Source of the DNA: Pratylenchus scribneri
Lineage: Eukaryota > Nematoda > Chromadorea > Rhabditida > Pratylenchidae
NCBI GenBank assembly: GCA_030063045.1
Contig: JAQSEB010000095.1
Span: 124,001-188,000, forward strand
Length of the DNA: 64,000 nt
Direction of reading: 5' to 3'
Part shown: positions 39,040-49,757 of the stretch, in pieces
Layout: each line of letters starts with the position of its first letter
How positions within the stretch are numbered: the stretch's first letter is position 1
Notes under the pieces: model-generated
Databases searched by the model: none
Told to the model about the DNA's origin: nothing
Seen by the model: the letters and a program-made list of their open reading frames with translations, nothing else
Position numbers and translations under genes: made by a program

Positions 39040-39409
39040 CAGGGTTGCCAGATGGATTTTTACTTTGGGGGGCATTTTGGAAAAAAAAGGGGGCATTTGG
39101 GGGGCATTTTCAGTAAAAAAGGGGGCATTTTGGGGGGCATTTTTAAAAAGTGCCAAAAATGCAAAAATTTTTCCAATAATGGCCGCGCAGCGAAAAACTA
39201 GACCAAAAATTTGCCGCGCAGCGAAAAATTAGACCAAAAATTTGCCGCGCAGCGAAAAATTAGACCAAAAAATAATAAAATAGGGAAAAAATGACAAAAT
39301 TTTAAAAAGGGGGCATTTGGGGGGCAACTCGGCTCGGGGGGCACAAAAGGGGGCAAAATCTCAAAAAGGGGGCAAATGCCCCCCGTGGGGGGACATTCTG
39401 GCAACCCTG
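39040..39409. mobile_element. G-rich hAT-type MITE, copy C
   Basis: 370 bp, almost the same as copy A. Flanked by the perfect 8-bp duplication CCCCTATG (39032-39039 and 39410-39417). Confidence 0.95.
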
Positions 39410-39593
39410 CCCCTATGGGTCATCAGGCATTCAGGGAAGGTTACGGATATGACGGGATAAAATCATGTCACATAACCCCTAAACCTATCCCTAACAACTT
39501 AAGGGGGGAAGGACCCTTCACTTTTCCCATTTATTTTTGAGGAAAAATGCGGACCCAAGGACATACATAAGTACCCATTTTTATAGCCCTTAT

Positions 39594-39940
39594 TCCCAGA
39601 ACCAAGGTTGTTCGGGACGAGAATGGGCCTAGGCTCTCGCTCCAGAGTCCTTCGCCAGAGGCCCATACCCCCAGTAGCACAAGAAAAGGAATTGGGGAAT
39701 TAAGTTGGACTGAATTTAGTAAATTTATTTATCTGTTGACGGAAAATTGTGGTAACAAAACTTCGTAGAAGTGGAGGGGGATGAACTAAAAGTGAATATT
39801 TGTGGGGAGAATAGCGAGCTTAAGAAGTCAGATTGGGGTAATATTTGATTGAGAGGATGACAGGGTGATTTATAAATCTGGGTACAGTAGGATGAATAGG
39901 AGACGCCCTTAGGCATTATTGGCGTTGACAATTTTATAAG
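39594..39940. repeat. Dispersed repeat R, copy 1
   Basis: Shares ordered blocks with 43978-44345 in the same orientation: GGGACGAGAATGGGCCTAG / GTGACGAGAGTGGGCCTAG, 'TTCGCC', 'TTATTTATCT', 'GATTGGGGTAATATTTGATT' and 'CTTAGGCATTATTG'. No termini or coding region identified. Confidence 0.65.
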
Positions 39941-40077
39941 TTGTCGCCAATATTAAAAGATCAAATTTTTAAAGAAAATTATGCAGCAAGATTCATCAAA
40001 TTTTTATGTTAAAATTGTTTCAAATTATTTCTTCTTTCCATCACCATTCTTTTCTACGGCATTTCCGAATTATTCCC

Positions 40078-43000
40078 CTAATCATTGGCATTTCCCTCAA
40101 TAGTTGCCGTTGCCGTCGAAGTTATTTCGCTCATAATCACATCCATCTTTTTGTTTTTGTTTTCCTCTAAATCATTGAGCGTTTCGGCAGTGTTCGCATT
40201 TTCTTGCAAATATTCGTCGAATTCGGAGAAAGCCGTATTTTCTTCCTTTGGTGCCTGTTTTAAAATTTTTGTATGATTTTATATTATAATCAGTTTTGGG
40301 TAATTTTAGTGCCAATAAATATGTACATATTTTTTGTTAATTTGAAAATCAATAGAATTTCAATGAGTTGAATTTTCTAGCAATTGCCTCTCTCATAATA
40401 GTTTGGCATTTTTTAAATTTTATCCTTTCTTGAAACTGCATTAATAAAGAATTTATTTGGGATAAACAATTTAGTTCAGCTAATATTTCTTATAGCCCAG
40501 AATTAAATTGGATAATATCTAATTTGGCGAATAAATTATTGAAAATGGCGAAAAGCTTATACCGGTTTAGTGGTTTATCCTAGACCCCCAAACCATATAT
40601 CCGATAGATCTCTCAAGACGCATCGAATTTTATTTAATTTGTCGAGTTTTGACCGAAAAATGAAAGGTTTTAAACCATTTAAACCTTACATAGTTTTTGG
40701 TTCAAAACTACTTAAAATTTGGTTATACCTAAACCAAATCGTTATCAAAGGATCCACCTCGTCGATATCTATCGAATGGGTATAGGGTTTGTGGTTTTAG
40801 GACAAATTTATAAACAGTTATAAACCGTTTTATTCTATTCGTCATTTTCAATAATTTGTTCGCCATTTTCAATACTCTATTCGCATTTTCAATACTCTAT
40901 TCGCCATTTTCAATACTCTATTCGCATTTTCAATACTCTATTCGTCATTTTCAATAATTTGTTCGCCATTTTCAATACTCTATTCGCATTTTCAATACTC
41001 TATTCGCCATTTTCAATACTCTATTCGCCATTTTCAATACTCTATTCGCCATTTTCAATACTCTATTCGCCATTTTCAATACTCTATTCGTCATTTTCAA
41101 TAATTTGTTCGCCATTTTCAATACTCTATTCGCATTTTCAATACTCTATTCGCCATTTTCAATACTCTATTCGCCATTTTCTATACTCTATTCGCCATTT
41201 TCAATACTCTATTCGCCATTTTCAATACTCTATTCGCCATTTTCAATACTCTATTCGCCATTTTCAATACTCTATCCGCCATTTTCAAATTCTATTCGCT
41301 ATTTTCAATACTCTATTCGCCATTTTCAATACTCTATTCGCATTTTCAATACTCTATTCGCCATTTTCAATACTCTATTCGCCATTTTCTATACTCTATT
41401 CGCCATTTTCAATACTCTATTCGCCATTTTCAATACTCTATTCGCCATTTTCAATACTCTATTCGCCATTTTCAATACTCTATCCGCCATTTTCAATATT
41501 CTATTCGCTATTTTCAATACTCTATTCGCCATTTTAAATATTTCTTATAGCCCCTGAATTAAATTTTCGATATTCTTACAGTTGATTGAGCTTCGTTTTC
41601 CACATCTTTATTTGTTGTTTTTATGCCAGATGGCATTGCAAATGGGGTGCCATCTAATCCAATGCCAATAACCCCAAAGTTTTTTGCCTTGTTCAATTGC
41701 TTATTCTCCTTTGCAAATTTCCATACAGCATCGCCATGTTCACCCTTAACGTGTTTTCGCAACGATGATGGATCCGTGTATTCCTTTTGGCAAAAATGCA
41801 CGGAGCGGCCATAATTTTTATCACCTTTGTGCATTCGCCTCTCATGTTTTGATCTGTTCGATGAGTTTGTGAATGACTAAAATTGGGAAAACAAAGTGAT
41901 TTACTGTCAAATTATTTTATTAGGACTTTTTTGCAATTCTCGGACGAGCATTTATAGGGTCTTTCGCCGGTATGGATACATTGGTGGATTTTCAAATTTT
42001 GATATGTACTATATGCTTTCATACAAAGCATGCCATCCTCAAAGACATACTGCAAAAAATAAAATAATCAAATTTCTTAATTGGAAATGTGATCCAAAAA
42101 TTTTTAAAACTTTTTCTAAATATTTTCATAGGCCCAAATTACAATTAGCCCGATTTTTGCAATGAAAATGTCAAGAGAGAAGCTTCAGTAGTTGTATGGA
42201 TTTGCATGACTTATTTGCTTATTTCTAGAATTTTTTTTGTGCATCTAATACTTACAAGGGAAGTACCTCACCTTAAGGTGGCCCTTTTTAATGAGACTTT
42301 GCATATGTTTAGGGCATAGGATGCCTACACCTAATCCGCTATTTTTATCTGCTGAATGGACACGCCTCGGATTTTATGGCCATAAAACCTATTTTTTCAG
42401 CCATTTTGGCCATAGCTCATATCTCGGTATAGAATTGACCTAAAATTATGAAATAAATGACATCTTGTAGAGAATTTTATGGACTATAATATTGGTAAAT
42501 GTTTCCTAGGCTTAAAAATTTTTTGAAATTTTTTATCGATTTTTTTCCGAAAATACCGAATTTGGCCAATTTTCAATGGGCCATAACTCGGTTAGATGGA
42601 ATCGTTGGACTTTGGCCCAGTTATCTTTTTTGATCACCTTATCATAAAATATCTCAATGCAAATTTTCAGATTTTTCTGACTACCTGATAATTTTTGCGA
42701 ATTCGCAATGCTAGGCCTGTAATGGGCAAAATACCTAGAATTTTCAGGTAGTCAGAAAAATCTGAAAATTTGCATAGAGATACTTTATGATAAGGTGATC
42801 AAAAAAGATAACTGGGCCAAAGTCCAACGATTCCATCTAACCGAGTTATGGCCCATTGAAAATTGGCCAAATTCGGTATTTTCGGAAAAAAATCGATAAA
42901 AAATTTCAAAAAATTTTTAAGCCTAGGAAACATTTACCAATATTATAGACCATAAAATTCTCTACAAGATGTCATTTATTTCATAATTTTAGGTCAATTC

Positions 43001-44694
43001 TATACCGAGATATGAGCTATGGCCAAAATGGCTGAAAAAATAGGTTTTATGGCCATAAAATCCGAGGCGTGTCCATTCAGCAGATAAAAATAGCGGATTA
43101 GGTGTAGGCATCCTATCTCCTAAACATATGCCAAGTCTCATTAAAAAGGGCCAACTTAAGGTGAGGTACTTCCCTTGTTAGCTTAAACCATGTAACTAAA
43201 CGAACTGAATTAAATGATTAATGAAAATTATATATAAATTAGTCAAAATAAAATAATTTGAATCTAAATTTAGATCAAATTACATTTAATAATATGCCCA
43301 TATAAAAATGTTTTCTGGATTAACCATAGTTTTTCATCATATTTTAATTGTAAAATTCGATATTATTTTGCCAAAACGATATCAATTCTGTAATTAATTT
43401 ACTTAAAATATTAAAATTAAAATTAATTTCTTAGCCCTTAATAATTTGTCTTTTGAATGAAAAATCATCCCTACTTGGCATATGTACGGTTTATGGCCAG
43501 TGTGTTTTCGAACGTGCCGGAGTAAAAAACATTTCGCTGGGAATGGTTCGGTCCTTTTGCAATTTTTCCAACGGCAATAAAAATTTGGTGCCGATTCTTT
43601 TTCTGCCTCCAAATGAACATCCGTGACATGGGCGATGAACATTTCGGAATTAATAAAAATTTCATTGCAATCGGCCCATTCACATTCAAATTGTTGTTTT
43701 GCATTTTCTTCGTTGAAAAATAAATCCTTGATTCGTTGGTCATTATTTGTTCCATTTTCATTGAAATGTTGTTGAACCACCATTTTCAGCCTTTCATTTA
43801 AATCACTGAGCGCTGGGTCCGTGATAGATTTTCTCCCATTTTTTTGCGGATTTTTGTCGAATTTTGACGACAAAGATGTATTTTCTTCGTTTGGTACCTG
43901 TTTTAAAATTTTTGTAAAATTTTTATAATATACAGTAATGAAATTTGGGTAATTTTTTGCTAATAATATATTGGCCACGCTTTCTAGTCTAAGGTAATTC
44001 GTGACGAGAGTGGGCCTAGCTAGGCTTTCGCCCCTGGCCTTCGCCGGGACCCTAACCCCCAAAGGCCCAAGAAAGTGGATTGGGATTAGTTGGACTTGAA
44101 TTTTTTTAAAAATATTTATCTCTTGTGAGGAAAAATGTGATAACAGAATTTCGTAAATTATAAATTTGTGGGGAAAAGGGAACCAAAAAAGTGAATAAAA
44201 TTTAGTGGGTAATGGATTTTAAAAAGACTGATTGGGGCAATATTTGATTGATAGTGTGACGGGGTGTCGGGCGATTAGGAAAAAAACTGTGGGTACAGTA
44301 GTCAATAGGATGGGAAGGAAAGGCCTTAGGCATTATTGCCATTGACAATATATTTTTTGCTAATTTGAATTGGATTCTTCACTAATTGTCTCTTTCAAAT
44401 AGTTTTTTTTTCTTTTTTAAATTTTTATCCTTTCATAAAACTGAATTTGAAAAGAATTTAATCAGAAATTGGACAATTTTTAAACTAATATTTCCTATAG
44501 CCCAGAATTAAATTTTTCTCAACCCTGACAGATTAACATTAAAAGTCTCTACTCTTTGAAATTTTAATTTTTTAAAAAAATTTATTTTAATTTAAAATAC
44601 GAACCGAATAATCTGTGAATTTGCTATATAAGATTGGATACATCTTTTCCATATCCATTGCAGCAGATGATGTTGGCATTTCCTTCATCGACAT
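40078..44694 (-). CDS. GLI/TRA-1-like zinc-finger protein, degenerate
   Basis: Exons in phase 0: 44694-44605 (start tentative), 43897-43475, 42049-41927, 41876-41580, 40254-40078, about 369 aa. Fingers follow the GLI order: 'ECEWADCNEIFINSEMFIAH', then 'YCRWKNCKRTEPFPAKCFL' ending 'LRHVRKHTGHKPYIC', then 'AYSTYQNLKIHQCIHTGERP', 'SSENCKKSFTNSSNRSKHER', and 'CQKEYTDPSSLRKHVKGEHG'. The last block is the hallmark of GLI/TRA-1 finger 5. Two fingers look damaged: finger 3 has nine residues between its cysteines instead of four, and finger 5 has Arg where its first Cys should be. GLI proteins bind DNA mainly through fingers 4-5, so DNA binding may be altered. Exons 2 and 5 begin alike (VPNEENTSL, APKEENTAF), pointing to an internal exon duplication. 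Exon 1 may extend upstream. Confidence 0.75.
40510..41560. mobile_element. Family M1 copy expanded by a minisatellite
   Basis: A normal M1 element begins near 40510 (AATTTGGCGAATAAATTATT, 'GCGAAAAGCTTATACCGGTT') and reaches its right arm near 40800. The right terminal arm is then multiplied as the tandem array annotated separately and ends in 'TTCGCCATTTTAAATATTTC'. It lies in the last intron of the GLI-like gene. Confidence 0.8.
40847..41540. repeat. 20/21-bp minisatellite with higher-order pattern
   Basis: About 33 units of TTCGCCATTTTCAATACTCTA, alternating with a 20-bp form lacking one C, and with marker variants (TTCGTC..AATAATTTG, ..TTTCTATACTC.., CTATCCGCC.., TTCGCTATTTT). The marker order repeats: the TTCGTC/AATAATTTG block starts again at 40942 and 41091, and the CTATCCGCC-TTCGCTATT pair recurs about 200 bp apart. 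Long reading frames through it are a by-product of the repeat. Confidence 0.95.
42255..43177. mobile_element. 923-bp near-perfect palindromic element
   Basis: Two 434-bp arms (42255-42688 and 42744-43177) are reverse complements with no indel and only about seven mismatches by eye, around a 55-bp spacer. Termini CAAGGGAAGTACCTCACC. Both ends are flanked by TTA, consistent with a 3-bp duplication as made by PIF/Harbinger-type transposases (or a TA target of Tc1/mariner). It has no reading frame. It lies in an intron of the GLI-like gene, so the transcript could fold into a very long hairpin. Confidence 0.9.
43978..44345. repeat. Dispersed repeat R, copy 2
   Basis: Counterpart of 39594-39940, in intron 1 of the GLI-like gene. 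Confidence 0.65.
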
Positions 44695-44770
44695 TGGCAC
44701 ATCTGATGGCTCCTTTTTTACCTTCTTTGGAATAATTTTAAAATTACATATCAAAATTGCATAAATTTAC

Positions 44771-45704
44771 CGGGGCTATTCAAAATGAAGAATGCCCAAA
44801 ATCTATACTCCCCCAAAAACGCCCAAAATCTATACTACAAGGAAAGTGCCCAAAATCTATATTACCTCAAAATGGCCGAAATCACTATTTTTTTAAAATT
44901 ATAATTAAAAATGTTTAAAAATATGTTTCTGGGGTAATTTTTGCCGTTGATCTCGAATCCGACGTCCATTTTGCTATATCTATTAATCCACGCAAATTAT
45001 TTTGCCATTTTTGAATTTTGTGGTGCCATAGACTAATTAGGCGGTGCCATTGGGTAATTAGGTGTTGAGATCCACGAAAAACCAAATGCCTTCCATGAAA
45101 AACTAAATGCCATCGATGAAAAACCATGTGCCACCGGCGAAAATCCACATGACATCGAGGCTATGGAGGCCATTTATCGATGATAGCACGGCTTCTTTTG
45201 ATGGTGGCATGATTTTTTTTATGATGGCAAACCCTTTCTTGACAATGGCACATCATTCCTTGACAGTAGAATACCCTTCCTCGGCAATTTCATATCCTTT
45301 ATTGGCATTTTCGCTTCATATTTGGTTGGTGGCATGCCGTATTTGGATAGTGGACAACCTTATTCAACTTCGGCACAATTTTCATCAATGGCATATATTT
45401 TTTAACCGATGGCACGATTTGTTGGCACAAATTTTTTGACGATATTACTGCTTTCCTCTTCCTAGATCATTCCAACAAAATAAATATTGTTTTTACCAAA
45501 TAAATTTTTTAAATGAGCATATAATAATTTAATTTGGTCAAATTTGGATGTAGCTTATCGAGAGGAATCGATTGCTATGTGACTCGCTTAATTTTAATTG
45601 GAATTCTATGGCAAAATTAATAGATAGTCATTTTGGGCATTTTCGGGAGGGTATAGATTTTGGGCAGTATAGATTTTGGGCATTCTTCATTTTGTATAGG
45701 CGCC
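44771..45704. mobile_element. 934-bp hAT-type non-autonomous element
   Basis: Flanked by a perfect 8-bp duplication AAATTTAC (44763-44770 and 45705-45712). Imperfect terminal repeats share CAAAATGAAGAATGCCCAAA and 'ATCTATAC' with the reverse complement of the right end. The interior has many degenerate units of about 20 bp (..CCATCGATGAAAAACCATGT.., then GATGGTGGCATGATTTTTTT-type units in the other arm). The 110-codon frame at 45107-45439 follows these repeats and is not taken as a gene. Confidence 0.8.
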
Positions 45705-45859
45705 AAATTTACATTCAAATTGTACAAATTAACATTAACATTATTTATTCCGTTTGAAATATTATTTTGATGATTGTCCATTGAAAAAATAAAAATAAGT
45801 AAATTTGTTCAAAAAGAATTGAAGAATTTATATTAATCTAAATATTTAAATAGTTATGG

Positions 45860-46200
45860 AAATTTTTTTATTTATGAGAAAAGTTTTTTGCCGAGAGATT
45901 TTTTGGTTTTTTTACAGAAAGATTTGGGTTCTTTGTCACGCCTTGGCCAAAATTCAAAGTATTAAACCTTTTAAACCAAATTTTAGTTTTTGGTTTATAA
46001 CTTTTTTAGTTGGGCCAAACAACGATAAATTTTATATCAATCGGCGCATCCCGATGAGCTCTATAAAATGAATATAAAGTTTGGTGGTCTATTCAATCAC
46101 TAACAAGCTATTAAGCTTTCGGCAAAATAATCCGATTTCTTGGCAAAAGAATCCAAACTTCTCGACAAAAAACCTCACCCTTTATTTATTAGAAAGTCCA
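45860..46200. mobile_element. Family M1-related palindromic MITE
   Basis: Left arm TTATTTATGAGAAAAGTTTT and 'TTGCCGAGAGATT', right arm 'CTTCTCGACAAAAAACCTCA' and 'TTTATTTATTAG'. Same subfamily as the element at 51040-51383 that was hit by the LTR retroelement. Confidence 0.75.
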
Positions 46201-47539
46201 TTAATTTTCTGGATAAATGAAATAGGGATTTTTGGAAATTGTAAGGAATTGTCTTTTTATTTTGTAGGATTTCAAAACGTTTGGAGATGAAAAACAAATC
46301 TACCACATAAAAAAATTTATTGGATGACGTCGCCCTAAAGGGTAGAGCCAGAGGGAAAAATGGCGCAAAGATGGAAATTTGGAATTCGCCTCTTTTTTAT
46401 GGGCTTGTTTTTCACAGAGGAGCCAATGAGGCAAACTGTGAAATGCACATTTTGGAAGACAATTTTGAATGGGATTTTTGGAAATGGAATTGATTGAGGG
46501 GAAATGGGTTTTTGTCTATTTTTTAGAAGAAAGTTTGATCGATTTTGGGTAAAAAATATAACAATACCATTTCGTATAAAATAGAACATTTTCCCCAGGC
46601 AAAATATTTGAATATTTTCAATTAAATAAATATTTTGACTATTTTATATATACAAGGATTTCGACAATAATCCCATTCGCAGCTTTTGAACATTGTAAAA
46701 CATTAATTACATTGGTTCATTTTATTTGTTAGGATTCGGTTGTATGTTAAGAGAAATTAACCGATGCAATTACACGCGAATTCTGGAAAGAAAAAAAAAG
46801 ATGTCTTACTGGACTCAAAAAAGAGGAAATTCGAATACAATGTTCTATTTCATCAATTTTTTTACCTGACAGATCGAAGGAGAATCTAATTTTCAAAATT
46901 TATCGAATAAATGAAAAATTATTCAAGTGATAAATCAGTTAAATAATTTTAAATGATTTCAAAGATCAAAAAAAATTACCAATATTTAATTAGTGAATTA
47001 TTCAAAATTCATCAATATTAATGTAAAACAATTCCTATATATTTCTTTCCATCTTCATGTTTTTTAAGCATCTAATAATAACTTCCCAATTGGCTCATTT
47101 GGCATTTTCCATGTTATTTCCCTTCAATGTTGGCTTCAATTAATTCCAATGTTGTCCTCAGTAATCACATCCATTATATTTCTGTTTTCCTCATCGCAGC
47201 TCATGTTGAGTCCAACTATACATTGAAAATTGGTTACTAACATCCGCTGTTTATCGAATACCATCCTATAGTACGGACCTTGTTCAATTCCTTAAACTTT
47301 GGAATGTATTTATAGTTGGCTCATTCTTTTATTCCATCGAAATTTTTTGATTGGATTTAGCTTTTAATAAATTATAGAATTAAAATTTTTAATGCACTTT
47401 TATTTTTAGTAAATACAATTGGCCGGCTGAACATTGGGCATAAATTTATTTTAATAATTGATACAAAAGTTACAGCTCATATATGAAATAAAATAAAATA
47501 AAAAATAAAATATTTATTTAAATACTGAAGGCCAAAATT
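46201..47539. other. Spacer; weak copy of a GLI-like exon near 47100-47180
   Basis: Mostly AT-rich. Around 47100-47180 the plus strand reads 'CAGTAATCACATCCATTATA..TCTGTTTTCCTC', similar to the last exon of the GLI-like gene at 40110-40170; frames are broken, so it is at most an exon relic. The rest is unassigned. Confidence 0.4.
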
Positions 47540-47940
47540 ATTTAACAATTAAGGAATATATTTAGCCCAAATTGTAAACAATCCAATTTGAAGATCTACT
47601 GCTTTTAGTGAATTTCCATTCTGTGCTGTGGAAAAATACGTTTCATTTTTTATTCCCTTACAATATCCTTGCAAAAATTATTTATGCCTCCAGCTAGAAT
47701 AATTACATAATGCATTCTTTCCAATCGGCAAAAAATGTGCAACGGCAATTTGCCTCCAGCTAAAATCTTCGGTCAATTTTCTCCACACTAATAAGCCCTA
47801 ATTTCCATCCCTCAATATTCTTCGTCGTGATTGCCGCAATCTTTGAGGCTATAATTAATTATTAAAGAATAATATTTATTAATAAAGGTAGTGCCAGAGG
47901 AAAAGATTAAATGATTTTTTTCCACAAGTAATATTAATTT
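47540..47940. repeat. Dispersed duplicated segment, copy 2
   Basis: Counterpart of 38240-38680, more decayed, with stops in the frame that is open in copy 1. Confidence 0.6.
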
Positions 47941-48236
47941 CAGTGTTTTTTTTTGGACAAATAATCAATGGACATCCAAGTTTAAAGGATAGAGATTTTA
48001 CATTTTCATTATCTTAATAGAATTCAGAAAAAAAATTTACCGGTAAAATTACGTTCAAAAAATAAAGAGGCGGCTGCGCGCTGTGAGATTGCTCTCTAAT
48101 TATTGATGTGGGCACATTACACCATTTATTTTGTTCTCTGTTCCCTATTTTGAGCAGACACTTTTCGCTAAAAGCAAAAAGGGGAATAAATGAACGAAAT
48201 ATTTCATGGAGAAATAAACGGAGAAGAAAAAGAGGA

Positions 48237-48253
48237 ATGTGGAAGGCAGTGTG
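48237..48253 (+). promoter_or_regulatory. Upstream motif of SL1 RNA shared with U1
   Basis: ATGTGGAAGGCAGTGTG, differing from the U1 copy 1 block by one deleted base, about 135 bp before the leader. Confidence 0.4.
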
Positions 48254-48387
48254 TTGGAAAAGTGGAGCAGGTGGCTGTTTATTTGGTCGGTAAGAGTGGG
48301 GAAATGGGGGCCTTTTTGCACCCTTCCAACGCATCTGCAATTTGCCCTCATTTCCCCTTTAAATTCCCTCTTTTCCCTTCTATCTTC

Positions 48388-48499
48388 GGTTTAATTACCC
48401 AAGTTTGAGGTACTTGGTGTTTCCTGCCCTCTTTTAACATCCAAAGAGTGGTTTGGAATAAATTTTGGAATTGCATTGCCCAATTTTGTTGGGAGGTGC
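48388..48499 (+). ncRNA. SL1: SL1 spliced-leader RNA gene
   Basis: 48388-48409 is the 22-nt nematode SL1 leader in full (GGTTTAATTACCC.. to ..TTTGAG), followed at once by the 5' splice site GTACTTGG. About 50 nt on lies the Sm-binding site AATTTTGG (48461-48468). A 3' hairpin follows: CCCAA-loop-TTGGG within GCATT..GGTGC, ending near 48499. Total about 112 nt, the usual SL RNA size. The RNA donates its leader to pre-mRNAs by trans-splicing. No 5S rRNA gene, the usual SL1 neighbour in several nematodes, is seen beside it. Confidence 0.95.
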
Positions 48500-48539
48500 T
48501 TAAAAGAAGATTGAAAATGGAAATTGATAAAATTATATT

Positions 48540-48586
48540 AACTAGCTCAGGGACGCGCGCTATCGCGCGCGCCCCTTAGCTAGTTA
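48540..48586. repeat. GC-rich palindrome just after SL1 RNA
   Basis: An almost complete palindrome: AACTAGCTCAGGGACGCGCG, then CTATCGCGCGCGCCCCTTAG, then CTAGTT. It is a strong outlier in AT-rich DNA. A GCGCGC..GCGCGC hairpin about ten bases before CTAGT resembles the 3' end of a Helitron; no matching 5' end was identified. Confidence 0.6.
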
Positions 48587-48689
48587 CTTTTGAATTGAAC
48601 CAATATTTGAAATAATTAAATATAATAAAAAAATTTAATAATAAATGAATAATTTTATGCAAAAAAATATAAAAAAATTCTAACTAAAT

Positions 48690-49190
48690 ACATTAATTCA
48701 TCCCTCATCAACTTCAATAATTCCTTATTCCCTAACTCATAACTCATCATCATCTTCATTCATCCCTTAACATTTTTTTACTATAATTTCCTTTCCTTTA
48801 TTCTTTTTAATTATTTATCTTCTCTTCCATTCTTTTCATGCTTCAAACTTTCCTTCAGCTTTTATCTTCTATTTATCTCTTCAAATTTTTCCATTCATTC
48901 TTTTTCATCTTCCCATTCATCTTTTTTTCATCTTTCCATCATCCTTTTTCATCCTCCCATTCATCCTTTGTCATCCTCTCATTCATCTCTTCTCATCGTC
49001 CCATTTATCCTTCTTTTCCTCCATTCAACCCTCTCATCCTCCATTAACCCACTCTCTTCCTCTGATCCTCCCATTTTCTCATCCTCCTATCCACCTCTTC
49101 TGATCCTCCATTCATCCCTCTCAACATACCATTCATCTCTTCCCATTCTCCCATTCATCCTCTCATTCATCTCTTGATTTTTCTTTAGAC
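48690..49190 (+). repeat. Pyrimidine-rich TCATCC-type low-complexity tract
   Basis: Loose repeats of TCATCCTCCCATTCATCC over 500 bp of almost pure C/T with scattered A. Reading frames here are Ser/Phe/His-rich and are composition artefacts. Confidence 0.85.
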
Positions 49191-49254
49191 TTCATCTATT
49201 TGATTTTCAAAAATCTATGTTTTTTCAATTTTTTTCCCAAAATTATGCCGACTA

Positions 49255-49700
49255 ATCTTAATGTAAAATTTGGCATTACGACATTTGCGGATAGGCTAGT
49301 TGCGGACGTGACTTTTACTGACGACATTTGAGGACGACATTTGCGGATACGACAATTGCGGACGATAGTTGCGGACGCGATATTTGCGGATTATTTTTTT
49401 GACAAAAACAACCAAGTTATATTGAAAATTTTTAAAATTCCTATCGAATTGTAACCTTAATCTAAGCTATGACCCTAGCCTTAATACGAAAAAATGGCCA
49501 AAACTTTTTTATTTTTGTGTTTTCTGCAAAATAAATGTTAGATAAATACTCAGATTATCGAAAAGAATTGCAGAACTCAGTTATAATACACTCTTAAAGC
49601 ATTTAATTCACTTATTTTTATCAAAATGTCCGCAAATATAGCATCTGCAATCGTCGTCCGCAATTGTCGCATCCGCAAATGTCGTTACACGTAAAATTTA
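49255..49700. mobile_element. Inverted-repeat element with 'TTGCGGAC' units
   Basis: Left arm GTAAAATTTGGCATTACGAC and 'ATTTGCGGAT', repeated GACATTTGCGGA / GACGATAGTTGCGGAC units, then an unrelated centre and the complementary right arm (CCGCAAATGTCGTTACACGT, 'AAAATTTAGC'). Arms are about 120 bp. It is non-coding. Confidence 0.75.
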
Positions 49701-49757
49701 GCTGATTATATTTTAAAATGGATCAATCATTAATTTAATCTTTTTGAACTTATTCCA

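Noticed and set aside
40959..41557. Long repetitive reading frames (up to 192 codons)
   Set aside because: They run exactly along the 20/21-bp minisatellite in more than one frame; no start context or non-repeat sequence.
45107..45439. 110-codon frame
   Set aside because: Follows degenerate 20-bp repeats of the 934-bp transposable element.
48838..49177. Ser/Phe/His-rich frames
   Set aside because: Produced by the TCATCC low-complexity tract.
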